Below are positions 53,824 to 64,000 of a stretch of 64,000 nucleotides of DNA, piece by piece. How positions within the stretch are numbered: position 1 is the first letter of the stretch; every line of letters starts with the position of its first letter. This DNA is from Mercurialis annua. Lineage: Eukaryota; Streptophyta; Magnoliopsida; Malpighiales; Euphorbiaceae. The stretch is taken from the NCBI RefSeq assembly GCF_937616625.2, contig NC_065570.1:506001-570000 (forward strand). Direction: 5' to 3'. The position numbers and the translations under genes are program-made. A model generated the notes under the pieces. That model worked only from the letters and a program-made list of their open reading frames with translations, did not search any database and was not told the DNA's origin.

Positions 53824-56800
53824 TCAAATGTGAAGCGGGGCACTAATATCCCAAATGCTGCTCCAAACATCCGAATAAACTCCTCTAAAGTCACCACAAA
53901 TATTTCTATAACAGCTCCTAACCGTGAAATTGCCCTTCGACTCCAAATTCCACCACCATTTATCCTTCACGTTACGGCTACTGATAGGCACGTTTAAGAT
54001 CCGTGAAACATCGTCCGGGTCAAAAATATCTCGTAATAAGTCAACATCCCAAGCTGAGCCGTCAACCACAAGAAGCTGATCTACAGTTGCATCAACGAGC
54101 TGAGGAGGCATAGGAGTTTTAATCTTGCCATTCTCTGAGTCTAGCAACCAAGGAGAAGAAAAAACTTTAGCTCTCTGCCCGTTACCAATTCTCAGTCTTG
54201 AGCCCGCTTTTATCACTTCTTGAGCTTCAAAAATGCTCCTCCAAACAAAGCTAGGATTAGCACCTAGTTTAGCGTCTAAAAAAGAAGTGTTCGGAAAATA
54301 TTTAGCTTTTAGGGTTCTCACCATAAGGTTGTTCTCCATACTAACAAGCCTCCACGCTTGTTTAGCTAGCATGGCGATATTGAACTCACGCACTTTTTTA
54401 AATCCCATACCCCCAAACTTCTTAGGAATACAAAGCTTTTCCCATCTTGCCCAATTAATTCCTTTTTTAGCAACTTGGTCTCTCCCCCACCAAAAGGAAT
54501 TCATCATACGTTCAAGTTCTTCACAAAGCCTATGAGGAATTAGAAAGACATTCATTACATAATTTGGCATAGACTGTGCAACTGTCTTGATCAGAATTTC
54601 TTTACCCCCACGGGATAAGAACTTGGAGTTCCAACTCTTAATTTTGCTCCACACTCGGTCTTTTATGAAGCCAAATATTTGATACTTGTTCTTGCCAACA
54701 AGCGAAGGTAAAACCAAGTAGTTGCCACTGTCCGCAGGACTAGGGATTTGCATGAACTCACAAATAGCAATTCTGACTTCCTCCTGGAAGTTGCCGCTGA
54801 ATTGAATACTAGACTTCTGAAGATTAATTTTCTGACCTGAAAGCGACTCGTATCGGTCCAGGACAGCCTTGACAGTACCCATTTCCTCCTGAGAAGCTCG
54901 AGTAAACAAAAAACAGTCATCGGCAAAGAATAGATGGCTAATGGACGGAGCGCAACGACACACCTGAATACCGTGCAAACTGCCCTCACGTTCCTCTTTC
55001 GCGAGCATCAGACTCAGTCCTTCAGCACAGATTATAAACAAGTAAGGTGACAGCGGGTCGCCTTGTCTTAGACCTCGGTTCGGGATTAGAGGAGCCATTT
55101 CCTTGCAGTCTCCAATACTCGAGTAAGACACCGACGAAATACAAACCATTATTAACCGCACAAACTGAGAATTAAAGCCCAGACCCAACATCATTTTTTC
55201 CACGAAACTCCAACGGATTCTATCAAACGCCTTGCTCATATCTATCTTCAAAGCCGCCAAGCCATGTTTCCCACTTCTCTTTCTGCGAAGAAAATGCCCT
55301 ATCTCATAGGCGATCAAGAAGTTATCAGTAATAAGGCGGTTTTCCACAAAAGCGCTTTGAGTTTCTGAAATAATAAGAGGCATCATCTTCTTCATTCTAT
55401 TAGCTAGCACTTTTGCGAAAATTTTGTAGAGCACGTTACATAGCGAAATCGGCCTTAAGTCAGCCATGCTTTCCGGTTGAGTTTTCTTCGGAATTAGGGC
55501 GATATCTGTATTATTCAGTCCCGCTCTCAAGCTACCACTGTTGAAGAACTCACGACATTCAGAGACCACATCGTTACCCACAACATCCCAATGAGTTTTA
55601 TAGAAAGCAGGATTAAAGCCGTCTGGGCCAGGCGACTTGTTATTGTCCATACTGAACACTGCTTTACGAACTTCCGCATATGACACAGGACCATTAAGTA
55701 GATCATTGTGGATGGCAGCTAAACGGGGCTCAATATGCAGAAAATCACTACTACCCGAGTCGTTTTCTGAAAATAAATCTGAAAAGTACCGAACAGCAAT
55801 ACTGTTAAGTTCCTGAGCTGAATTTTGCCACTGCCCCTGCTCGTCTTTCAATCTTGTAACTCTATTCGACCTTTGTCTGCATGAAGCAGCATTGTGAAAA
55901 TAACGGGTATTGTCGTCGCCCTCTCTAAGCCAGTGGCACTTTGAACGTTGTTTCCAGTATTTTTCTTCTTCGAACAATAAAGAGTGAAATTCCGCGTTAA
56001 GATTATTGTACCTCTCAACACCATCCAGGTCCACACGAGTTTGGAAGACAGCCATTAACTTCTTGCAGCTGTCAATACGTTTTTTGAAGTTAGGGCCTTT
56101 CGCGCCACTCCAAGCTTTGAGAGCCTCCCTCACAGAATTCAGCTTCTCGGTGATAGGAGCATTCACGTTCATCTCCCAACCGTTTCTGACCACTTGAACA
56201 CAATCTTGTTTTACCACCCAGTTGTTGTTAAATCGAAACCTAACTTTACTCTCTTCAACTTTTTGTCTACTCGTCGTGAGCAGAATTGGAAGATGGTCAG
56301 AAGACGAAGATTCATGGTTGTGGACCTCCGACCCAGGAAACAGCTCGAGCCAACCACAATTACACAAATCTCTATCAAGTCTCTCTTCCACCCTATTATC
56401 TGGATTGCGACCTCTGAACCAGGTAAATCTGTGACCCGATGCACCCAAGTCAACTAGCTCACTCTCCAGAACAGCATTACGAAACCCACTCAGGAGCCAA
56501 GCCGGGTACACTGCACCTCCTTTCTTCTCGTCCAGCTTAAGAATGTCGTTAAAGTCTCCCAGAATGCACCAAGGGATATTTTTCGACAAACTCAAATTAA
56601 CTAGCATCTCCCAGGATTCACGCCTCTTGGAACGATCAGAGATTCCATAGAAGCCAGTGAGACGCCAATTCTTCTTATCCATATCCACTACTTCGACATC
56701 GATGAAATTGTTACATTTATCAAGAACAGAAACAATGAATGATTTTCTCCACATTAGGGCTAGGCCCCCTTTCCTGTCAATACTATCAACGCAACAGACT

Positions 56801-56964
56801 TCATCAAACCCCATGGCAATTTTAAGAGCATTAATACGGGCTAAATTAATAAACGTTTCACACAAAAACAAAAACGAAGGCTTTTTATTATGGACCAGAT
56901 CACGAAGGAACCGAATCGCACGTGGGTTGGCCAGACCACGGCAGTTCCAAGCTAAACAATTCAT
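53824..56964 (-). pseudogene. LINE ORF2: AP-like endonuclease and reverse transcriptase (3' end frameshifted)
   Basis: 1046 intact residues: endonuclease/exonuclease/phosphatase domain (NCRGLANPRA, LCET, GDFND, SDHLPI), then non-LTR reverse transcriptase (LIPKKTQPESMADLRPISLC, LKIDMSKAFDR, RGLRQGDPLSPYLF, catalytic FADDC) and the start of zf-RVT. The frame ends at 53824. The zf-RVT continuation is in another frame (53242-53775). Confidence 0.92.
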
Positions 56965-58154
56965 TGTTTAGGGCAGGCCTGAATACTTAGGCCCGCCGGA
57001 CTGTTACAATTTGGGTCAATAATCATGCTATCGTACTGAAAACTTGGCCCAACACCTTTCGAACTTGCTGCACTTATACTGGATCTTTTGCGTTTCGGGT
57101 CCACCGCCACCTCAACATCCTCATTAAGTGAAAAATTCGGATCATAAGGGATTAAATATCTCCCAGATTCACTAGTATCTAAAGATCTCCCATTTTTACT
57201 AGTTTTCCCAGCTGCCAAATCTGATCCCTTTCCTTCCTTTTCAAATTCAAAGGCTTTTTTTGAATTTGAAATATGTAGATTTTCAGCCAATCTACCATTG
57301 ATACTTTCCATGTTTCCTTCATCTTCTTCATTGGAAACCCTAGCTGGACTTGTCGTGCGCAGCCACTTCCCGGACTGCACAGCCGCCGTCTTCTTCATGT
57401 TAAACCTCAGATCAGAACCATAAGGCAATAGTTCTTTAGGGATTGGATTAGCAAAATACTCTGCGCAAAATTTTTCCGAATGCCCTATTATGCCGCAATA
57501 AAAGCAGAATATAGGTACCCGTTCATATTGGAAGTTCACCCAATTCCAAGCACTCGGACTCCGTTTCATCTTCATACGTCGCTTCAGAGGAAGTCGAACA
57601 TCAATACGAACTCGAATCCTCATAGAACACCCACCAACTGATCTGGTGTCATGTCGGACAAAGGAGCCCAGATAGTTGCCAACATCTTCTCCAAATTTGT
57701 TGGAAACAAACCCTAGGGGGATGTCAAGAACATGGACCCATAGTTCAGCCTCCCAAAGTTGTACTTCACTCGGCATCTCGCCCAAAACCAACTCTCTACA
57801 CAGAAATAAATGGAACTCAAACGTCCACGGGCCATCATCGATCACTCTTCTCATGTCGAGTTCATGAAAGAATTGAAACATAAATAGGTTGGGAGCGACC
57901 TCCGTAATACGGACCTTCATAACCGGCTTCCAGATAGGAGGGAGCACGTTCATCATTGCCTTACAGTTAACAGCTTTGTCAGTCAAAAAACGGCCAATAA
58001 GACACCATTTCAGACTGTTCTCAGCGACCCCATCCCCCTCACCAGAAAAATCGAGGCCTCCTTCCTCCTCCTCTAGGACAGACATACGATCCTCCAAAGG
58101 CAGATTGGATTGAAACTCAGCCATTTCGAAACAAGAAATCTGAAAAAATAGCAA
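56961..58154 (-). CDS. LINE ORF1 protein (DUF4283 plus zinc knuckle)
   Basis: 397 aa. A DUF4283 domain (KWCLIGRFLTDKAVN, PWTFEFHLFLCRELV, AELWVHVLDIPLGF) is followed by a CCHC knuckle, CFYCGIIGHSEKFC, then a low-complexity tail. ORF1 proteins bind LINE RNA to form the ribonucleoprotein. An in-frame ATG lies 30 nt downstream (MAEFQSNLPLEDR) and may be the real start. Confidence 0.9.
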   Translation of the reverse strand: MLFFQISCFEMAEFQSNLPLEDRMSVLEEEEGGLDFSGEGDGVAENSLKWCLIGRFLTDKAVNCKAMMNVLPPIWKPVMKVRITEVAPNLFMFQFFHELDMRRVIDDGPWTFEFHLFLCRELVLGEMPSEVQLWEAELWVHVLDIPLGFVSNKFGEDVGNYLGSFVRHDTRSVGGCSMRIRVRIDVRLPLKRRMKMKRSPSAWNWVNFQYERVPIFCFYCGIIGHSEKFCAEYFANPIPKELLPYGSDLRFNMKKTAAVQSGKWLRTTSPARVSNEEDEGNMESINGRLAENLHISNSKKAFEFEKEGKGSDLAAGKTSKNGRSLDTSESGRYLIPYDPNFSLNEDVEVAVDPKRKRSSISAASSKGVGPSFQYDSMIIDPNCNSPAGLSIQACPKQ

Positions 58155-58370
58155 GAAGCAGCCCTAAATCCCTTTACTTCACTTCAACGTGCATGAAAAA
58201 CTCAAACTCTGATTGGGTAAATGAAAACCAATAGAGCTAAAGCAATAAATACTCCACTCAGCGGATCCCGACGAATAAAAAAGCACAAAGAACGAGAAAA
58301 AGAGAAAAGACTTGTCGCAGAGCACAAGACAGCCAACTTGTCGCAGAGCACAAGACTTCATTGTTGATCT

Positions 58371-60165
58371 TTATTCAGCAGAATATTATTATTTTGAATT
58401 GAAAATCAATCAAAATTACAAAAACTTTATACATACTGAAGGTTAGTAATCTATGGTGTGGTTATTTTAAACTTGAATTTATGTGGATTTTTTTTTTTTA
58501 TCAATATTGGTTGTTGGATATGTATTGTTCTTAACAACTGGAATTGTAGGATAATTTAATCGATAGTTTTAGAAATTTTTATGTTAGTACTTTGCAAATT
58601 TATATTTTAACATTTCATAAATATAATTATTTTCTGCATATTTAAGAAAAAAAAATAAGACTTAAGATATTGGTTTTATTAGGATTGCTTTATTTGAAAA
58701 AACAATTGGAGTCCACATGGTTATGGATATACGTCATTATTAGTACAGGTTTATTTAATTTATATGTTACTATCATGAAATAATAAAGAAGAAGAAAAAA
58801 AAGGATCAGAGATATGTAGGATTATGGGTAATATTGTTGTATAGTTTTTTTATGAATTGTAAATTGTATAATATTGTTGTATAGTTTAACAACAATAAAA
58901 AAAATAAAATTAATTTCAATAGGAGTTATTGTTGTATTTAAATTGATAAATTAAATAGCTGTAAAATTTACATAAACATATAGGCACACCGAACCAAAAA
59001 ACCGAATCCACATCTCTACATATCTTTATTTGTTAATTTAAGAGTTATTTATATGTACTATATGATTTCATTACCTAAATTGTAGATTTATGTTAAATTA
59101 GAATGCATACACCAAATAATATACAAAATAACATAATATAAATAAAAATTATAGGTTAACTCTTAAATTTCAATACGGAACATAAGAAATATTGTTTTTT
59201 TTTGTTATAAGGGAAAGAGGCAAATGCCGAAAACAAGCTAAGGAAATATTGGCTTTAATTAAAATAACAACACAATTATTTTACGTATAATACACACAAT
59301 TGTTTTACACCTATATTATAGGCCAAAGTTTATAATACAATTATTGTACATATTTATCAATCTTGTATGTCATTTTAAATTTTAATTAATAATAAAATGC
59401 ATGTGTGAGAAATTTAATTTCAATAAAAAAATAAAATTAACCATAATTAAATTTTAATAAAAATATATAATTATAATAAAAGTATTAAATTAATCATTTT
59501 CAACATAAATAAAAATAAAATAAAATTTAAATTAATAGTTGAATATAAGTCTAACTCTAACAAGAAGCATAAAATATAAGTTCAATAAAAGAATGTAAAT
59601 ATTTAATAGTAAGAGTTTAATTTTAATAGGAGCTTAGTGTTGATAGGAGAATACCAACAACATATTGACTTCGGAATGAAATCAACTTTGTAGTATAGAT
59701 TACATTTAAACTGTTGGTTTTTGATTGGCATGTATATTTTGGACAAAGGTTCAATTTACACCCTAAATCTCATAACAAATATCAAAAGGCCAAATGTACA
59801 GCTTTTTAACATAAAAACATATTCACCGTTGAGTCAATTTGAAAATCTAAAAGATATTAAGATATTAATATGGTAGAGGCCAAATCTTCTATGATAATTT
59901 AACTTTTTATAATACAAAATAACGAGCCATATGCAAATTATTTATAAATAAATTAAAAATTAATGAAAAGAGAATTTATCAGTTTAAATTTTTTTAACTC
60001 CAGAGAGTATATTACGTGATATAAATCTAGAAGCAAGACTAGCATATCTTGAGTAGAAGTGTTTATAAATATTTACGTTATTAATATATTATTTTACAAT
60101 AATAACAATTCATTAAAAAATAACTATTTTATTTAATATTTTAATTACTATTAAATATATAACGG
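58371..60165. other. AT-rich intergenic DNA
   Basis: Very AT-rich; no gene seen. Confidence 0.6.
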
Positions 60166-60423
60166 GACACGTGAATATCGCTCACGTGCGTAGCACGTGG
60201 CGAAAAACTATTAACAACTATGTGTATCAAATAATTTTATTCATTTAATAAATAACGGGTCATATTAATATCAAAAACATGATATAGTTTCAATTTAAAT
60301 AAAAATAATTTATACAAATTTATTTAAAAATAAAGTATTATAATTAAAATTTCAATTAAAATTTAATTTAAATAACGGGTCATATAGGTATCGCTCACGT
60401 GCGTAGCACGTGGCGAAAACTAG
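60166..60423 (+). mobile_element. Helitron-like 3' termini (two related copies)
   Basis: Two related blocks, about 60166-60212 and 60372-60423, share AACGGG(T/A)CA and ATCGCTCACGTGCGTAGCACGTGGCG. Each contains the hairpin CACGTGC-GTA-GCACGTG (60183-60199, 60396-60412). The second ends in CTAG followed by T, as Helitrons do; the first reads CTAT. 5' ends were not found. Confidence 0.65.
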
Positions 60424-60973
60424 TACTATATATAAAAGCACGGATGGTGGGGGGGGGCAAATTTACTGAATAATCATTTTCAATTCACTACTAAATAAAT
60501 GTTTTATAATCATTAGCTAATTAGTTATTTAATTAATCACTATTATAATTAAATTTCTAATTAGAATAGGTAGCTAAATTATCTCCAATTTAGTTTTTTG
60601 TATGTATAAAATAACTAAATTGTCTCCAAATTACTAGGAATACATATCTTTTAGTTTGATTGAAATACAAAATTAAAATACTATATTTGGTCAATATAAT
60701 ATTATTTAAATTTCTATCTTATTATTTTTAAAGATATTATTAATACAATTAAGTTGATTATTTAATTATGGTTATATAAAACCAAAAGAAAAATAAATTC
60801 AGTATGTAAAAAAATTTAATAACCGAATATATTATATTTATTTTTACAAAAATTCTTAACTAATTTAATATTAATTATAAATAAAAAATTAATAAAATTA
60901 TAATAAATTTACTAATATGTACATTAACGAGTTACGTTACGAGCCACGTACATAGCATGTAATGCGAAACTAG
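60424..60973 (+). mobile_element. Candidate short non-autonomous Helitron
   Basis: Starts with TACTATATATAAAAGCACGG, a Helitron-like 5' sequence although the canonical leading TC is not evident. It ends 550 bp later at a degenerate hairpin (CCACGTACATAGCATGT) and GCGAAACTAG before T. The interior is AT-rich and non-coding. Confidence 0.5.
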
Positions 60974-61755
60974 TTTATAAAAATAGACTCAAAGATAACT
61001 GCTTTATACATTTATAATTATAATTATTGAATGTAAGTTATTGAAGAAATATAATAATCTAATTTTATTTATATGTTTACTATGAAAACCCAACTCAACA
61101 TAAAAAAAAAAACAAATGCATTAAGTTAGTAGATATAACTTACAAATAAACATAATGAATGGACATAAAATTCATCAATTTTCCTTTGAGGGGGCCATGG
61201 CCACCTCTGATCATAAGGTAGGTCTGACGTCATTGGGTAGTAAAGGTTAGGACAGAGGCAGAGGCCGAGCTAATGATGGTCAACTACAAAATCAATTCTA
61301 TGGAAGAGGATGATTATATGAAACTCGATGTAGCTCGAGCTTGAACTCAACTCGAGTAGTCCAACTTGTTTCTCCTATCGATCACAATCATGAATGCAAT
61401 AAACTTAGAGTAAATAAGTTTGCAATTGATTGCATCATGTACATGCCTAAAGCATCTTAAAAGATAAGCATATCAAACGATACTAATTGATCTGTTTTTT
61501 AGAAAGTTCTCCGTTAATTAACAATAAGTGAAGAAAAGATTGGTGAGTTAATCTTGTTGAACAATTCAAAATTTGGCTAAACTTGCACTCATGTGATGAT
61601 GTCTTCCAATTGATTCCGAGATCGCGCATATACCTAAATGATGGATCAAATTCAGATAATTTCCTGTATCGGGACAGATGAAGCAATTATTCATCTTGAA
61701 ATGTTGACATTCCTGAAACTACATTTATTAAGCTAAGTGAATATATAAGTTTTTT
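60974..61755. other. Intergenic DNA
   Basis: No gene recognised; the last 17 bp are the target-site duplication of the next SINE. Confidence 0.6.
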
Positions 61756-61922
61756 ACACTTGAAAACTTGGCCCAGTGGACTAAGCTCTAATGATATTTG
61801 TATGAGATTGAGGGTTCGACCTTCAACACTCACGGGCAGTATACCTATTTAAAAAATGTCTAACATTAACTCCCGCTAACCCCCACTAACAATTAGAGTA
61901 GACTATCTTTGACAAAAAAAAA
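61756..61922 (+). mobile_element. tRNA-derived SINE, second family
   Basis: A box TGGCCCAGTGGACTAAG and B box GGGTTCGACCTT, a body ending CTATCTTTGAC and an A-run. Perfect 17-bp duplication at 61739-61755 and 61923-61939. Confidence 0.88.
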
Positions 61923-61939
61923 GAATATATAAGTTTTTT

Positions 61940-62309
61940 GGGTTAATTCCTAAAAAAATCACGAACTTTACACGAAGTTTCATTTTAATCATGAACTTTA
62001 AAAGTTGTCATTTAAAGGCACGAACTTTCATTTTGTTTCAAATCTATCGCCAAAGTAAAATCCGATGTATTTTATCGAATCAAAAATTCCTAATCCTATA
62101 TACTCTAACTAAAAGATAATAAGATTTAATGTCGATTTATAATTTGGGTCTTTCATTAATGGTTTATTGAAGAATTTAGTCAACAAAAATACACTGAAAT
62201 GATAGATTTGAAACAAAATGAAAGTTCGTGCCTTTAAATGGAAACTTTTAAAGGTCATGATTAAAATGAAACTTCGTGTAAAGTTCGTGATTTTTTTAGG
62301 AATTAACCC
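61940..62309 (+). mobile_element. 370-bp Mutator-like MITE, copy 2
   Basis: Long inverted repeats starting GGGTTAATTCCTAAAAAAAT. Perfect 9-bp duplication AAGTTTTTT at 61931-61939 and 62310-62318. The left duplication lies inside the SINE's own downstream duplication. Confidence 0.95.
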
Positions 62310-62318
62310 AAGTTTTTT

Positions 62319-62955
62319 TGATAAGAAAAAGGTAAATTTAATAAGAAGATATTCTCTGTTGAAAACCTATTGATGTCTCTAAAGAAGTACCACCAAAGCT
62401 ATCAGATTCAATAAAAAAAAGATGCCAAGAAGTCAATATTGTTCATGCCACCAGTATCCAAATCAGTAACTCAAGGGTTTAATATCTATCAATGAATGTT
62501 TGCTTTGTTTTGTTTACCATTAGCTTGTTAACAATTTACATAACATTCTTCAACTTACCTTTCTCTTTTGCATCGATCAATCATAAATTATATATATCAG
62601 AAAAATATATATACTAAACACTCAAATATATGCAAAGTAAAAAAGAAAAGAAGAAGAAATTTCCATAGTTAAATTTAAATCTAATTTCTCAATCTAACAT
62701 TAAAAAAAGCTACAAGAACATATCCTTCTAGATTTAATTGTTAAATCTTTTCAATTTATTATTTATTGATCTCATGAGCTTTTTATAATAATTAGTTTGT
62801 TGTGCACGTACGATACACGTGGTTAATATTTTTTTTATATCATGAATTATATATGAAATTATTGAATGTGATTTAGTAACTATATATATAATATGATTTA
62901 TCTTTGAGATTGTTATGTATATTTTGTTTATATTTGATATTAGTTAAATATAAAA
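62319..62955. other. AT-rich spacer between two MITEs
   Basis: No gene recognised. Confidence 0.6.
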
Positions 62956-63325
62956 GGGTTAATTCCTAAAAAAATCACGAACTTTACACGAAGTTTCATT
63001 TTAATCATGAACTTTAAAAGTTGTCATTTAAACGCACGAACTTTCATTTTGTTTCAAATCTATCGCCAAAGTAAAATCCGGTGTATTTTATCGAACCAAA
63101 AATTCCTAATCCTATATACTCTAACTAAAAGATAATAAGATTTAATGTCGATTTATAATTTGGGTCTTTTATTAATGGTTTATTAAAGAATTTAGTCAAC
63201 AAAAATACACTGAAATGATTGATTTGAAACAAAATGAAAGTTCGTGCCTTTAAATGGCAACTTTTAAAGGTCATGATTAAAATGAAACTTCGTGTAAAGT
63301 TCGTGATTTTTTTAAGAATTAACCC
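62956..63325 (+). mobile_element. 370-bp Mutator-like MITE, copy 3
   Basis: Same length and orientation as copy 2. Perfect 9-bp duplication AATATAAAA at 62947-62955 and 63326-63334. Confidence 0.95.
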
Positions 63326-63334
63326 AATATAAAA

Positions 63335-64000
63335 ATAAAAATTAAACTTTAATCATATATGTTTAGTTGGATATAATCTTTTTGGATTTATTTTTTATAA
63401 TTTCTAAAAATTAAACCATATATGTTCATGAATCTATTTATTAATATTCATTTAAAATTATACTCATATTATAGACATGTTTAATTCATATGGTGATTAA
63501 TATTATGATCCGTTAATATATTATTTATAATAATAAATTTAAAACAATTAAATATATATTTTATATGATAAATCATATATATAAATTTTTAATAAAAAAT
63601 AAATTTTATATTTTTATAATTAAATATTTATCGTTTACATTTGAGATTGTTGAGCGTGATGTTTTAATTTTATATCTATCGTAATTTATATTTGAGATGC
63701 TCGTAGTTTTCTTTTTTATATTTATCGTGATTTATATTTAATATTATTTAAATATAGAATTAAAAATTAAAGATTAAGTCAATAATAAATAACCTAATGC
63801 ATATAAAAATACTCCATGGTGTTTGATTAGGATAAGGAGAGATTTTTTTAATGTTGAGAGAATATATAGAATTTTTTAATGTGTATAGAAGTGTTAGTTT
63901 TTGATTAGGATTAGACAAAAATTTCAACAATTAAATACTATAATTGTGGAGAGAGTATTTTTATCCGTAAATGGAAGTGTTTCTCCCATTATGTTATAGA
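63335..64000. other. AT-rich intergenic DNA
   Basis: No gene or clear element seen. Confidence 0.6.

Larger units (their letters stand above)
52933..58357 (-). mobile_element. Full-length plant L1-type LINE
   Basis: 5.4-kb element on the minus strand flanked by the duplication TCATTGTTGATCT (52920-52932 and 58358-58370), with an A-tail at its 3' end. It has a 5' UTR of about 200 nt, ORF1, and an ORF2 overlapping it by 4 nt. The 5' UTR starts with two copies of a roughly 24-nt repeat (GTCTTGTGCTCTGCGACAAG). ORF2 is broken near its 3' end, so the copy is probably not autonomous. Confidence 0.95.

Noticed and set aside
54233..56971. Several plus-strand open frames over the LINE
   Set aside because: Antisense shadows of ORF2.
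61483..61686. 67-aa minus-strand open frame
   Set aside because: No recognisable motif, AT-rich flanks, probably chance.

Overview
The window is nuclear DNA from a flowering plant, most likely a eudicot. It is AT-rich, its genes have many short GT-AG introns, and it is full of plant transposons (Stowaway, hAT-like and Mutator-like MITEs, a Copia element, an L1 LINE, tRNA-derived SINEs, Helitron termini). The genes are typical plant ones: RbcX, a LysM receptor kinase, OSCA, SPT4, a KDM3-type JmjC protein, an organellar leucyl-tRNA synthetase, a BC10-like GT14, a PLP homeostasis protein and STIG1. The genus cannot be told from the sequence alone.

Layout. 1-719 (-): 5' three exons of a chloroplast RbcX Rubisco-assembly chaperone, running off the left edge. 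1049-12580 (+): a 12-exon CERK1/LYK LysM receptor kinase. Its first intron is 8.5 kb because a Mutator-like element, itself carrying a SINE and a young Copia retrotransposon, is inserted there. 14019-19265 (+): OSCA/CSC1 mechanosensitive cation channel, 11 coding exons. 20446-22887 (+): SPT4 elongation factor, flanked by a diverged direct repeat of about 0.75 kb. 24912-29656 (+): JmjC histone demethylase. 29657-35363: gene-free and MITE-rich. 35364-41535 (+): organellar LeuRS, 20 exons. 42365-45671 (+): BC10-like glycosyltransferase. 46569-48694 (-): PROSC/YggS-type PLP-binding protein. 50425-50844 (+): STIG1-like secreted Cys-rich protein. 51562-58370: a MITE holding a truncated LINE, then a full-length L1-type LINE (-) with target-site duplications and a frameshifted ORF2. 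58371-64000: AT-rich DNA with Helitron-like termini, a SINE and two copies of a 370-bp MITE whose third copy is at 33257.

The genes form no operon or pathway cluster; each is an independent housekeeping or signalling locus. I rebuilt exon structures by hand from GT/AG sites, phase and family knowledge. The coding sums are whole codon numbers for each complete gene (607, 771, 116, 1115, 972, 388 and 261 aa, plus the single-exon 139 aa STIG1). The main interest is transposon stratigraphy and gene-structure oddities (an 8-nt microexon, a 50-bp near-perfect palindrome, a repeat pair around SPT4, an acidic/basic repeat array in the JmjC protein). I saw no clearly new multi-gene system.
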